Assembly: GCA_019359275.1 (NCBI GenBank)
Contig: JAHHHP010000055.1
Location: 1 to 36,165 of the forward strand
Direction of reading: 5' to 3'
DNA: 36,165 bases
From: Myxacorys chilensis ATA2-1-KO14
Lineage (GTDB): Bacteria > Cyanobacteriota > Cyanobacteriia > Leptolyngbyales > Leptolyngbyaceae
Shown: positions 1 to 6,969 of the stretch, in pieces
Layout: each line of letters starts with the position of its first letter
Numbering within the stretch: the stretch's first letter is position 1
Made by a program: the position numbers and the translations under genes
The notes under the pieces: generated by a model
Database searches by the model: none
What the model was told of the DNA's origin: nothing
What the model saw: only the letters and a program-made list of their open reading frames with translations

Positions 1-208
1 TATGAAAATAGGTGCGGTATTCTCGCCAATACTGCAACGTCATCAGCAATTGGTTTGGAATGCTCAACTTCGAGGGTCTCCCCGGTTTGCGCTTCTGTCG
101 AGCCTTTGCTTCCAATACCGTTACCATTTCGGCAAACGTTTCCGGGTGCACTCCGCATTGTCGTTTGAACGCTTCTGGTCTGAGGTCTTGGATCTGTTCG
201 TAGGTCAT
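1..208 (-). pseudogene. IS5-type transposase, N-terminal part, cut by window edge
   Basis: Read on the minus strand from an ATG at 208, the frame starts MTYEQIQDLRPEAFKRQCGV and runs open to the window edge through a GRPSKLSIPNQLLMTLQYW stretch and REYRTYF. This is the N-terminal DNA-binding part of the DDE transposases of the IS5 group (often split into two frames) that are common in cyanobacteria. A good ribosome binding site, GGAGGTG, lies 7 bases before the ATG (215-221). Only about 69 residues are visible, so the catalytic part lies outside the window and I cannot tell whether the element is intact. The element end is probably the palindromic stretch GACTTTTGCAAGAAGTC at 249-263. Confidence 0.7.
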
Positions 209-248
209 CAGCTTCACCTCCTTGACTTACTTGTACTGATTTCTCGGA

Positions 249-265
249 CTTTTGCAAGAAGTCTA
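249..265. repeat. Probable terminal repeat of the IS5-type element
   Basis: GACTTTTGCAAGAAGTC is itself an imperfect palindrome and sits about 40 bases upstream of the IS5-type transposase start, where an element end is expected. The IS701-like reading frame breaks off exactly here. The other end lies outside the window, so the match between ends cannot be checked. Confidence 0.4.
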
Positions 266-557
266 ATGCACAAACTAAGCTCACATCTGCCAATTTGCTG
301 CTCAATCAGATGCAGTCGAATCGCTCGCACTTGCTTCACATCCCACATTCTACCTCGCAAAAAGTGATGCAATCCTTGCCCGTTCTTCAATCCGTTTAGT
401 TTGGCGATGTTTGGTGGCGTTTTGCGGGGTAACTCACTCACAATCCCCGCAGCCACTTGAAACATTCGTACAACCGCACATCCTCAAAAGTCGAGCGGTA
501 CAGCAAGCAATACTCGTCAATGAAGCCAACGGTGGCAACGGGTTGTCGAGAAATCAT
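266..557 (-). pseudogene. IS701-type transposase remnant, frameshifted and interrupted
   Basis: On the minus strand an ATG at 557 gives MISRQPVATVGFIDEYCLLY, then FEDVRLYECFKWLRG, and stops (TGA, near 442). The shifted frame continues with SELPRKTPPNIAKLNGLKNG and QGLHHFL...WDVKQVRAIRLHLIEQQIG...LSLCI. This matches the N-terminal half of IS701/IS4-type transposases as I know them (VGFIDEYC, SELPRKT.P.IAKL.GL, LHHFL). A one-base frameshift lies near 445-455. The frame ends at LCI, just before the IDETGD block with the first catalytic aspartate would be expected, and there the IS5-type end begins. It is a dead element split by a later insertion. Confidence 0.6.
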
Positions 558-609
558 GCTTTCACTTTGAACACAGCTACCCCTAGCTTAATTTCTTCTC
601 TATAGTGAC

Positions 610-1117
610 AAATGAGGGTTAACTGTCCGCAGTCTTGGGTCAGGACGCGGAAGATCACGTTGCCTTGGAGACGCCCTGTCAAGCGAGATGGCAGAATGGG
701 AGACCCATCAGATACACAAGCATGGGAGGTGCCATGTCTAGCGGAAGGGAGTTAATCACCGCTCGAAGCAGCACACCTCCGAACACCTCCGAGAAAGTGA
801 CCGACAACGGCATAGCCATCAGCTTTCGCTAACAGCGAGATGCGTTCTCGTAGACAAGCAACAATGGAATCGACACTTTCAGACGGAGCTGAGTAACTGA
901 ACGTGGTTGTCTTCGCGCCCGCTTGTCGAAGACGACTCATTAGCAACCAGCCGGAGATAGGAGATCGTCCCATGCTAGGAACGAACAGCACGATCAGGGG
1001 CCTCCTTTGGGAGCTAGCATTCCGTTGAGTGGCTGCATAGCCGACCCCATGACCGCAGGGCTGTTTCAAAGTCAGAGTAGAAAAACTAAACTCAGCAGTG
1101 TTGTAACCCAACTTCAA
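610..1117 (-). pseudogene. Alpha/beta-hydrolase (lipase-like) pseudogene
   Basis: The minus strand encodes LIVLFVPSMGRSPISGWLLM, then SRLRQAGAKT and a long helical stretch ending AVVGHFLGGV. This is the N-terminal half of a PGAP1/lipase-like alpha/beta-hydrolase: an oxyanion-loop region and a nucleophile elbow normally reading GHSLGG. The nucleophile serine is replaced by phenylalanine. Immediately after it the frame shifts; the alternative frame continues LLRAVINSLPLDMAPPMLVY, then meets a TGA, and a third piece reads GRLQGNVIFRVLTQDCGQL. Two frame breaks plus the lost nucleophile make this a dead gene. The true start is uncertain because residues upstream of LIVLF look unrelated. Confidence 0.6.
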
Positions 1118-1140
1118 TCAAGCTCATGGGATTGAAGTTG
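1109..1140. repeat. 11-bp inverted repeat (hairpin)
   Basis: CAACTTCAATC at 1109-1119 and GATTGAAGTTG at 1130-1140 are perfect complements around a 10-base loop. No T-run follows on the + strand, so a terminator is not convincing; it may be the scar of an element end. Confidence 0.5.
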
Positions 1141-1468
1141 AGTAGCTTGTAGTCTCTAAGGTTACATAAGACAGTTGTGGGTAATTTTTTGTTCTGCTTT
1201 GAAAATTTTTGTATATTTAGCTGTCTAGATTGAATCGGATACTCAATACTAAATTTATCTCAACCCAGTCTCAAAGCTTTTGAGGAGACGATGAAAAATC
1301 GCTTTAGTTAGTTGCTTACTTAAACGGCGTCTCTGTACTCAGGTTTGACTGTTAAGCTATAGAGTTCTTTGGAGTAGCGCTTAAAGCCTCTTCCTTATAC
1401 GATCATAATTCACATACGATCATAATTCACCTGTTGAGCAGTTTACTTCATACTTCTGTAGGTTTCTT
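1141..1468. other. Non-coding stretch upstream of the esterase-like gene
   Basis: This AT-rich stretch has no reading frame I can support. Its only clear structure is the 17-bp tandem duplication at 1397-1430, described separately. It probably carries the promoter of the 1469-6741 cluster, but I could not choose a -35/-10 pair with confidence. Confidence 0.5.
1397..1430. promoter_or_regulatory. Perfect 17-bp tandem repeat upstream of the cluster
   Basis: ATACGATCATAATTCAC occurs twice in direct, uninterrupted succession (1397-1413 and 1414-1430), 39 bases before the ATG of the esterase-like gene. Each copy contains a -10-like CATAAT. Position and exactness suggest a duplicated operator or promoter element, but a simple replication-slippage duplication is equally possible. 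Confidence 0.4.
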
Positions 1469-2302
1469 ATGCTCAATAAGCTTGTTAAACGTTTACTCGT
1501 AGTGAGTATCATTATCTTTTTAATGTCGTTGACGACAGTTGTGATTAAGCCTATGGAGGCTCAAATAGGGACTCAGAACTCAGTTAAACCTCCCAAAACT
1601 ACATCCAATGAGTCAACTTGTACTCCAAGGAGTGATAAAACGGATGTAAAATTACCTTCATCGTATGATAGGAGAAATACTTACCCAGCCCTGATTATGC
1701 TGCCCGTTACTGGTGGAACGCCTAATGACTATTTTCAGGGAGCTTTTGCTGAACAATACAGCGTGCGAATTAAAAACCCTTTTATCGTCGTTCTATTTGA
1801 TATACAAGGCAGCAGGAACGACTGGGATCCTGGTAAAAATTTTTATCCCGCGATTGAGCGATGCGAGAAGTTTGTCAAAAGCAATCTTGCCGGCCTGATT
1901 TCTAAATACAGTATTGATCCATCTCGAATCGTTCTAGGAGGTTCTTCCTTAGGAGGAGATCTGAGCTGGGCGTTGAGTTTGAGAAATCCAGCTCTCTTCC
2001 AATCTGGAACTATTGTCCTTAACAGTCAGAGTACCTACCGAGATGAGGTAGCTATGCGTCAGTTAGTTGCTAATAAGTCACGTTTCTTTATGCTTGCGAA
2101 TGAAGTAGATGAGGATAAGAGACTTCCAGAGATACGTCGTGCCGTAGATGAACTAGCTAAATATGGTGTGGATCATCGATTTGAAATCATATCTGACGCC
2201 AACTATACAGAAATGTTGATGCGAGGGGTGGATTACGTCCTATTCAACAAAGATTTTTCGCCCCGACTTTCAGAAACGCCTTCCAAGGTTGAACCTACTT
2301 AG
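1469..2302 (+). CDS. Exported alpha/beta-hydrolase, putative esterase
   Basis: The 277-residue product begins with a basic N-terminus (MLNKLVKRLL) and a hydrophobic segment to about residue 28, so it is probably exported or membrane-anchored. The body has the order of esterase-D / PHB-depolymerase-like hydrolases: TYPALIMLPVTGG (oxyanion loop, 71-83), a central strand with PFIVVLFDIQG, and the nucleophile elbow GGSSLGG at 157-163, with Ser160 as nucleophile. An acid residue could be Asp214 in NEVDEDKR. The usual C-terminal histidine is not where I expect it: the segment ISDANYTEML has Asn where family members have Gly-His. Activity is therefore uncertain. It is the first gene of an AT-rich + strand cluster, 127 bases before the next gene. 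Confidence 0.7.
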   Translation: MLNKLVKRLLVVSIIIFLMSLTTVVIKPMEAQIGTQNSVKPPKTTSNESTCTPRSDKTDVKLPSSYDRRNTYPALIMLPVTGGTPNDYFQGAFAEQYSVRIKNPFIVVLFDIQGSRNDWDPGKNFYPAIERCEKFVKSNLAGLISKYSIDPSRIVLGGSSLGGDLSWALSLRNPALFQSGTIVLNSQSTYRDEVAMRQLVANKSRFFMLANEVDEDKRLPEIRRAVDELAKYGVDHRFEIISDANYTEMLMRGVDYVLFNKDFSPRLSETPSKVEPT

Positions 2303-2429
2303 ATTATGACCACGGAGCTTGCGAGAGACCGATAGAGTAAAAATGTCTCAAGGTTATTCTAACCAATGTATGTTGTTTATTTAAACTGAGCTAAGTCTCG
2401 TAAACCGCTAGTGTAGGAGTTTCGCAGGA

Positions 2430-2927
2430 ATGCCCTCAAGTCAAAGGTTGACTACTCTAGAAGAAACGTTGGACTCACTATATGAAACCCTTGGCGAAGC
2501 TCAGAAACGTCTAGCATTTGCCAACGATGTTTTTGAGAAAAATTCGATCAAGCAACGGATTCGTAAAGAAGTATTACCAGAGATTCGCGAACGAGAAGCA
2601 GATTACTGGAAGCTTTTAACCCAAGAGTCCAATTCGTGGGCAATTGACGATGACGATGCTAGCAACGCAATTATTGAGGTTATTCAAACTGTTGAAAGTA
2701 TTGAGCAAAACAATACAAATCAATGTTCCGATCAAGTCATTCAACTTTTGACTGATATTCAAAGTAAGTTGAATGAATCAGGAAAATCTTCTAGTGCCAA
2801 GCTAAAAGCGGCAATTCCTCTACTGCCACCTTTTGTCTCCTATGAAATGGAACTTGAAACACAGGGACTCCTGCAGCAATTGTTCCCGACTTTTAGTCGT
2901 CTGCTGAGGAAAGTTAAAAAAAAGTAA
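2430..2927 (+). CDS. Small helical protein, probable effector-associated/adaptor domain
   Basis: The 165-residue product is soluble and mostly helical. Residues 1-60 form an amphipathic coiled-coil-like stretch (TTLEETLDSLYETLGEAQKR), an acidic linker follows, and the C-terminal 45 residues read KLKAAIPLLPPFVSYEMELE...LLQQLFPTFSRLL. By eye this tail resembles short domains that precede NACHT or nSTAND ATPases in cyanobacterial conflict proteins; I cannot name a family. ATG at 2430 is supported by TAGGAG at 2414-2419. The end is unusual: codons AAA AAA AAG then TAA, followed by a stem-loop, in the phase of a -1 frameshift site. A frameshift would fuse this protein to the ATPase encoded next. 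Without it, it would be a separate partner protein. Confidence 0.65.
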   Translation: MPSSQRLTTLEETLDSLYETLGEAQKRLAFANDVFEKNSIKQRIRKEVLPEIREREADYWKLLTQESNSWAIDDDDASNAIIEVIQTVESIEQNNTNQCSDQVIQLLTDIQSKLNESGKSSSAKLKAAIPLLPPFVSYEMELETQGLLQQLFPTFSRLLRKVKKK

Positions 2928-2959
2928 TTGACCTCGATGTGGGCTGTCCATATCGAGGT
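2906..2959 (+). promoter_or_regulatory. Candidate programmed -1 frameshift signal
   Basis: The heptamer A AAA AAG occupies 2918-2924 in the zero frame of the 165-residue gene, directly before its TAA (2925-2927). After a 6-base spacer (2925-2930) comes a perfect 8-bp stem, ACCTCGAT at 2931-2938 with ATCGAGGT at 2952-2959, and a 13-base loop. A purine-rich GAGGAA lies at 2906-2911. Shifting by -1 reads GTA ATT GAC CTC GAT and then the GTG that otherwise starts the ATPase, with no stop between. Slippery site, spacer and stem match the known dnaX arrangement. Transcriptional slippage on the run of eight A is an alternative. Confidence 0.6.
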
Positions 2960-5053
2960 TTATTACCTTTTGAGGAGAAGGATACAGAGTTTTTCTTTGG
3001 ACGAGATCGCTTTCTTTACGGTGGAGAAGGATCTAAGTCGGGACTGATTAAAGCAGTCCAAACGCAACCACTAGTAGTTGTAATTGGGCCATCTGGAAGT
3101 GGAAAATCTTCTGTTGTTTCTGCTGGTCTTATCCCTCAATTGCGAACAGAAGGAATTTGGTTAATCGATTCTTTCCGGCCTAAAAATCAGCCATTTGAAC
3201 AACTTGCTGCTGTTTTAGTACCATTGCTTGAACCTGGGTTGGATAGAATTCAGCAACTTGAGCGGGAAATAGACCTAGCGAGTATGATGCGGAGAAGTTT
3301 AACCCTATCAAAAGCTGCATCAAAAATTTTAGAGGCTAATTCCGGGAAACAGCGACTATTGCTAGTAATCGATCAATTTGAGGAGATTTACACATCTTGT
3401 TCAAGCGAGAAGCAAAGTCGTCAATTCATTGATTTATTGCTAGATGCAGTTAGTGTAGGTAACTTGACATTAGTACTGACTTTACGAGCAGATTTTTACG
3501 GGCATGTTCTTTCATATCCCCGGTTTGGGAATGCGCTACAACAATTCACACCACAATCTCTCAGTTCAATGAATCGAGAAGAACTGCAATCTTCTATAGA
3601 AAAGCCTCTTAAAAAGTCAGGTGTACTGCTAGAACCGGGACTAACTCAACGCATTTTAGACGATGTAGGTGAAGAACCTGGAAATTTACCCTTATTAGAA
3701 TTCGCTCTAGCTGAGCTGTGGAACAAACGACAAAATGAAAAGTTGACTCATCGTGCGTATGACGAGATTGGAGGAGTTAAAAAATCAATAGCTAACCATG
3801 CAGAAAAAGTTTACGAGCAGCTTGACGAGCTTCAAAAGAAGCAGGTTGAATACATTTTCACACAGTTAGTATATCCGAGACAAGGGATAGAAAGTATCCG
3901 TAGAGTAGCAACTCGTTCAGAAATAGGGGATGAAAACTGGAACTTAGTAAATTATCTGACTAACTATAGAGAAAACTCAACGGGCCACAATTCAAGGCTT
4001 CTAGTGACAGGATGGGATGAAAGAAAAAAAACAGACATTGTTGAGATTGTTCATGAAGCATTGATTCGAGAATGGAAAGATTTGCAAAATTGGATTTCTC
4101 GTGACCATGTGTTCCGTACTTGGCAAGAATTCCTGAGAAATTCTATACAGATCTGGGAGAATGAAAAACGAGATAAAAGCGCTTTATTAAGAGGCAAACT
4201 TTTGCGAGAGTCTGAGAAATGGTTAAAGCAGAAGTTTAATAGTATTAGCCCTTTAGAGAAAGAGTTTATTCAAAGGAGTAGGCAAAAAGAGAGGTTAACT
4301 CGACATGGGATTGTCACTCTTGTACTTACCCTTTTTAGTCTGTTGATAATTGCTCAAAGAGAATATGCTGAAAGTCATTTCCAGGAGCAGTTTTCTGCTG
4401 TTCTTATTGGAAGTTCTGCTAATCCAAATCAAATTCCTGTATTACAAAAGGCACTTCAGAGAGCAAATCAAAGAGCTATAGACAAAGATATTGTCGCAGC
4501 TATTGAAATTTACAAAAATATTTTAAGAGCTGCTCAAAACTTTGAATCAGCATCTAGAGCAAAGGGAAACAAGTTGCAGAGTAGTAATTTGAGGGAGCTT
4601 GAAAAAGTTCGAGAGACTGCTGAAACATTGTTGGCAGATGTTATCAGGGATAACTATACCTCAAAACTAAAAGAACAGTTAAGTAAAGGCCAATTTGGTG
4701 TGTTGCAGAAAGATGCCAAACTAGACCAGTTTGAAAATCAGTTTACTGATTCACTAAAAACTACTTACACAATCTTAATGCGCCAACCCGGTTTGGGTGC
4801 AGATAAGAATAGAAATGGACGCTTAGATTTAGATGAAATAATCTTTTTGCCTTGTAAGGTTCTGGAAGATATAGAAATATCATGGCGTAGCGCGACTAAA
4901 GGTAACTGTGGCTTTTATGGAACAAATATTTATGAGGCTCCGAATTGTAAGGATCTCTCGAAAGAGACCCTCTCATTTATCCTATTTGATCCAATAGATG
5001 GGATAGAAACCCGCATCAGGCAATGTCCAAGGATTAAAAGCTTCAACCCATGA
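2939..5053 (+). CDS. nSTAND1-type ATPase with membrane segment and EF-hand-like loop
   Basis: The 704-residue product starts MGCPYRGLLPFEEKDTEFFF, the entry motif of the novel STAND NTPase 1 family. Walker A is GPSGSGKSS at 50-58, Walker B LLLVIDQFEE at about 140-149, followed by helical and winged-helix regions typical of the family. A hydrophobic segment (about 456-472) predicts one membrane crossing. The usual WD40 repeats are absent; instead there is a helical tail and a calcium-loop-like DKNRNGRLDLDE at 622-633, then a cysteine-containing end. The GTG start lies in the loop of a hairpin and has no good ribosome binding site, so it may be made mainly by -1 frameshifting from the preceding gene (fusion of 874 residues). 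Its stop overlaps the next ATG by four bases (ATGA at 5050). Confidence 0.8.
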   Translation: MGCPYRGLLPFEEKDTEFFFGRDRFLYGGEGSKSGLIKAVQTQPLVVVIGPSGSGKSSVVSAGLIPQLRTEGIWLIDSFRPKNQPFEQLAAVLVPLLEPGLDRIQQLEREIDLASMMRRSLTLSKAASKILEANSGKQRLLLVIDQFEEIYTSCSSEKQSRQFIDLLLDAVSVGNLTLVLTLRADFYGHVLSYPRFGNALQQFTPQSLSSMNREELQSSIEKPLKKSGVLLEPGLTQRILDDVGEEPGNLPLLEFALAELWNKRQNEKLTHRAYDEIGGVKKSIANHAEKVYEQLDELQKKQVEYIFTQLVYPRQGIESIRRVATRSEIGDENWNLVNYLTNYRENSTGHNSRLLVTGWDERKKTDIVEIVHEALIREWKDLQNWISRDHVFRTWQEFLRNSIQIWENEKRDKSALLRGKLLRESEKWLKQKFNSISPLEKEFIQRSRQKERLTRHGIVTLVLTLFSLLIIAQREYAESHFQEQFSAVLIGSSANPNQIPVLQKALQRANQRAIDKDIVAAIEIYKNILRAAQNFESASRAKGNKLQSSNLRELEKVRETAETLLADVIRDNYTSKLKEQLSKGQFGVLQKDAKLDQFENQFTDSLKTTYTILMRQPGLGADKNRNGRLDLDEIIFLPCKVLEDIEISWRSATKGNCGFYGTNIYEAPNCKDLSKETLSFILFDPIDGIETRIRQCPRIKSFNP

Positions 5054-6741
5054 AGACTATTTTCATTGTTAAAATACTTAAAGCATTACTTCAAAATTTA
5101 CTTAAACGAACTACGGCTCCTAAACTTTTTAGGCAAGGAGTAGTCATTCTATTTGCTGCCTCATTAGCATTAGCATTAGGTGTTCAAGGTTATGCTGGAA
5201 TACCTGATGCCGCTGTTATTAAAGGATTTAATGGCAGCGGAGAGCATTTTTGGATACGTCGCACGGCTAATTCACGAAAAGAGCTTATTACAGAAATTCC
5301 AAACATTGATAGTGGTAACGGACGGATTAACCGTCAGGGTGAACTTTCGGTACCGACAGATGGAGAAGCATCAGCATCTCTATATTTCGTCGGCAGGGAG
5401 AATTACGATGGGCTTGTTGTGCAAACCAGGCCAATGCCGAGCGATGATCGGACATCGAGCAGATACACTTTTCCTTGTAGATTTCAGGGAGCATATATAA
5501 TTGCTTGGAGAGCTAACAGTCAAAGTAGATCTTGCGACCCAGAGAGTGGAGGAATTCAAATAGTTACAGATCCAGGAAAAGTGCTTTCTTACTTAAAAAA
5601 TTCTAGTGAAGTATTGGTCGGTTTTAAGAATAAGCAAAATTCTTCTCAAGGAAGTATTGAACGTTTAACGATTGATCCTGGGCAAGAGCAAACTGTGATT
5701 CGGACTAGTGTTGATGGAACTACTAGTGTAGTTGAGTACATAGAAAAATGTGTTGTTGTTAGGACAGAACCAAAGTCTCCAAGTATAACATCGGGGCCTC
5801 AACGGATAGTGCCGGGAGATTCGACCAGCCGATGTAGTAAAGAACCTAAGAATACAACCTCAGATGTTGTAAGCATTGAAGTTCTTGAGGGTACTATCAT
5901 TGCTAAATCAAAGGAAAAACCAGAAGGGGAAGTAGTTAAAAAGGGTCAAAAATATTCTTATCCAGAAAGAGTTTTTAGCCCTATAGATGCCAACTCAGAA
6001 GCTAATTCATGTAAAATGCTAAGGTTTCTCAATGCTGCCTACTGGTCATCCCCTGCGACTCCAAAATCGATTTCTGACGGTATAGCCGAACAATTAAAGC
6101 AACACCGAGAGGCATTAGGCGTATCTGGTCGTCCTCCTGATAATCTCTCTGAACTGGAGCGAGACATTTTTGTCGAGATGAATAGTGTACGTAATAATCC
6201 TGCTGCTTACGCAGACCTTTTGGAGAAGCAAAAGCAGTTCTTTCGCAGTAATTATTTAACCCTTCCAGCCGAGCCCTTTGACTTCAATAAAAGGGGTAGT
6301 GCTGTGGATAAAACTATATCCTTTCTTCGTTCACAAAAGCCTCTACCTCCTTTTAGTATCTCTAGAGGTATGTCTGGAGCGAATCAGGACCATGTAACGA
6401 GTCAAGGCAAAAGTGGTAAAAGTTTCGGACATGCAGGTGACGATTCCATTGGTACTGGGGAAAGATTGAAACGCCACGGTTCTGTTGGATGCCCTAGATA
6501 CGATGAAGATGAATATGAGAATATTATCTACTTTGAACCTTCAGATCGAGGAGCTGTTTCTAAGAGTCAGGCTCTTGTTATGGAAATGTTAATCGACTAC
6601 AGACCGCGCCGAACAGGAAATCAAGACAATCTCTTCAACCGAGACTTCCAGGTCGTAGGAGTCGCTTGTGGTTCTCATAGTAACTTTCTTCATGAAATGT
6701 GCGTTGTTACCTATGCTGAAGGGTATTTAGAGAAAAGCTAA
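5050..6741 (+). CDS. Exported CAP-domain protein with FecR-like module
   Basis: The 563-residue product has a basic N-terminus and a hydrophobic segment at about 29-48 (VVILFAASLALALG), so it is likely exported. A middle region, about 200-305, contains a FecR-like beta module (VSIEVLEGTIIAKS, VVKKGQKYSY). The C-terminal part, from about 365, is a CAP/SCP-PR1 domain: LERDIFVEMNSVRNNPAAYA, then ANQDHVTSQG, SFGHAGDD and ENIIYFEP, ending in FQVVGVACG and VVTYAEGYL. These are the usual helix, His and strand motifs of the family. The ATG overlaps the ATPase stop (ATGA), suggesting translational coupling. A CAP protein tied to a STAND ATPase suggests an envelope-facing output or sensor, but the biochemical role of bacterial CAP domains is poorly defined. 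Confidence 0.8.
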   Translation: MKTIFIVKILKALLQNLLKRTTAPKLFRQGVVILFAASLALALGVQGYAGIPDAAVIKGFNGSGEHFWIRRTANSRKELITEIPNIDSGNGRINRQGELSVPTDGEASASLYFVGRENYDGLVVQTRPMPSDDRTSSRYTFPCRFQGAYIIAWRANSQSRSCDPESGGIQIVTDPGKVLSYLKNSSEVLVGFKNKQNSSQGSIERLTIDPGQEQTVIRTSVDGTTSVVEYIEKCVVVRTEPKSPSITSGPQRIVPGDSTSRCSKEPKNTTSDVVSIEVLEGTIIAKSKEKPEGEVVKKGQKYSYPERVFSPIDANSEANSCKMLRFLNAAYWSSPATPKSISDGIAEQLKQHREALGVSGRPPDNLSELERDIFVEMNSVRNNPAAYADLLEKQKQFFRSNYLTLPAEPFDFNKRGSAVDKTISFLRSQKPLPPFSISRGMSGANQDHVTSQGKSGKSFGHAGDDSIGTGERLKRHGSVGCPRYDEDEYENIIYFEPSDRGAVSKSQALVMEMLIDYRPRRTGNQDNLFNRDFQVVGVACGSHSNFLHEMCVVTYAEGYLEKS

Positions 6742-6751
6742 AGCACAAGTT

Positions 6752-6859
6752 CATCAGAAGGCGTTGCTGAATAGCGGTATGACTTCGCAAAATTTCAAAC
6801 GAATTCTCAACCCTCTCGATCATCGATTCATAGCTTGAATCAGCAACGCCCATCAGAAG
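6752..6859. mobile_element. 91-bp MITE-like element with target duplication
   Basis: Terminal repeats GGCGTTGCTGA (6760-6770) and TCAGCAACGCC (6840-6850) are perfect complements and bound a 91-bp non-coding element. CATCAGAAG occurs immediately on both sides (6752-6760 and 6851-6859), an apparent 8-9 bp target-site duplication, the first copy sharing its last G with the element end. The ends resemble those of IS5-group elements related to IS903, which also give 9-bp duplications. It sits directly after the CAP gene. Confidence 0.65.
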
Positions 6860-6969
6860 CCACTGAATCTTATCGAGTTCAATGCACGAACTTGAGAGTG
6901 GCAATCGCCATCGCTACCGCGCTTCTGGGCATGACGATTGATTGCTCAAACACTAATAACTAGAGCATG

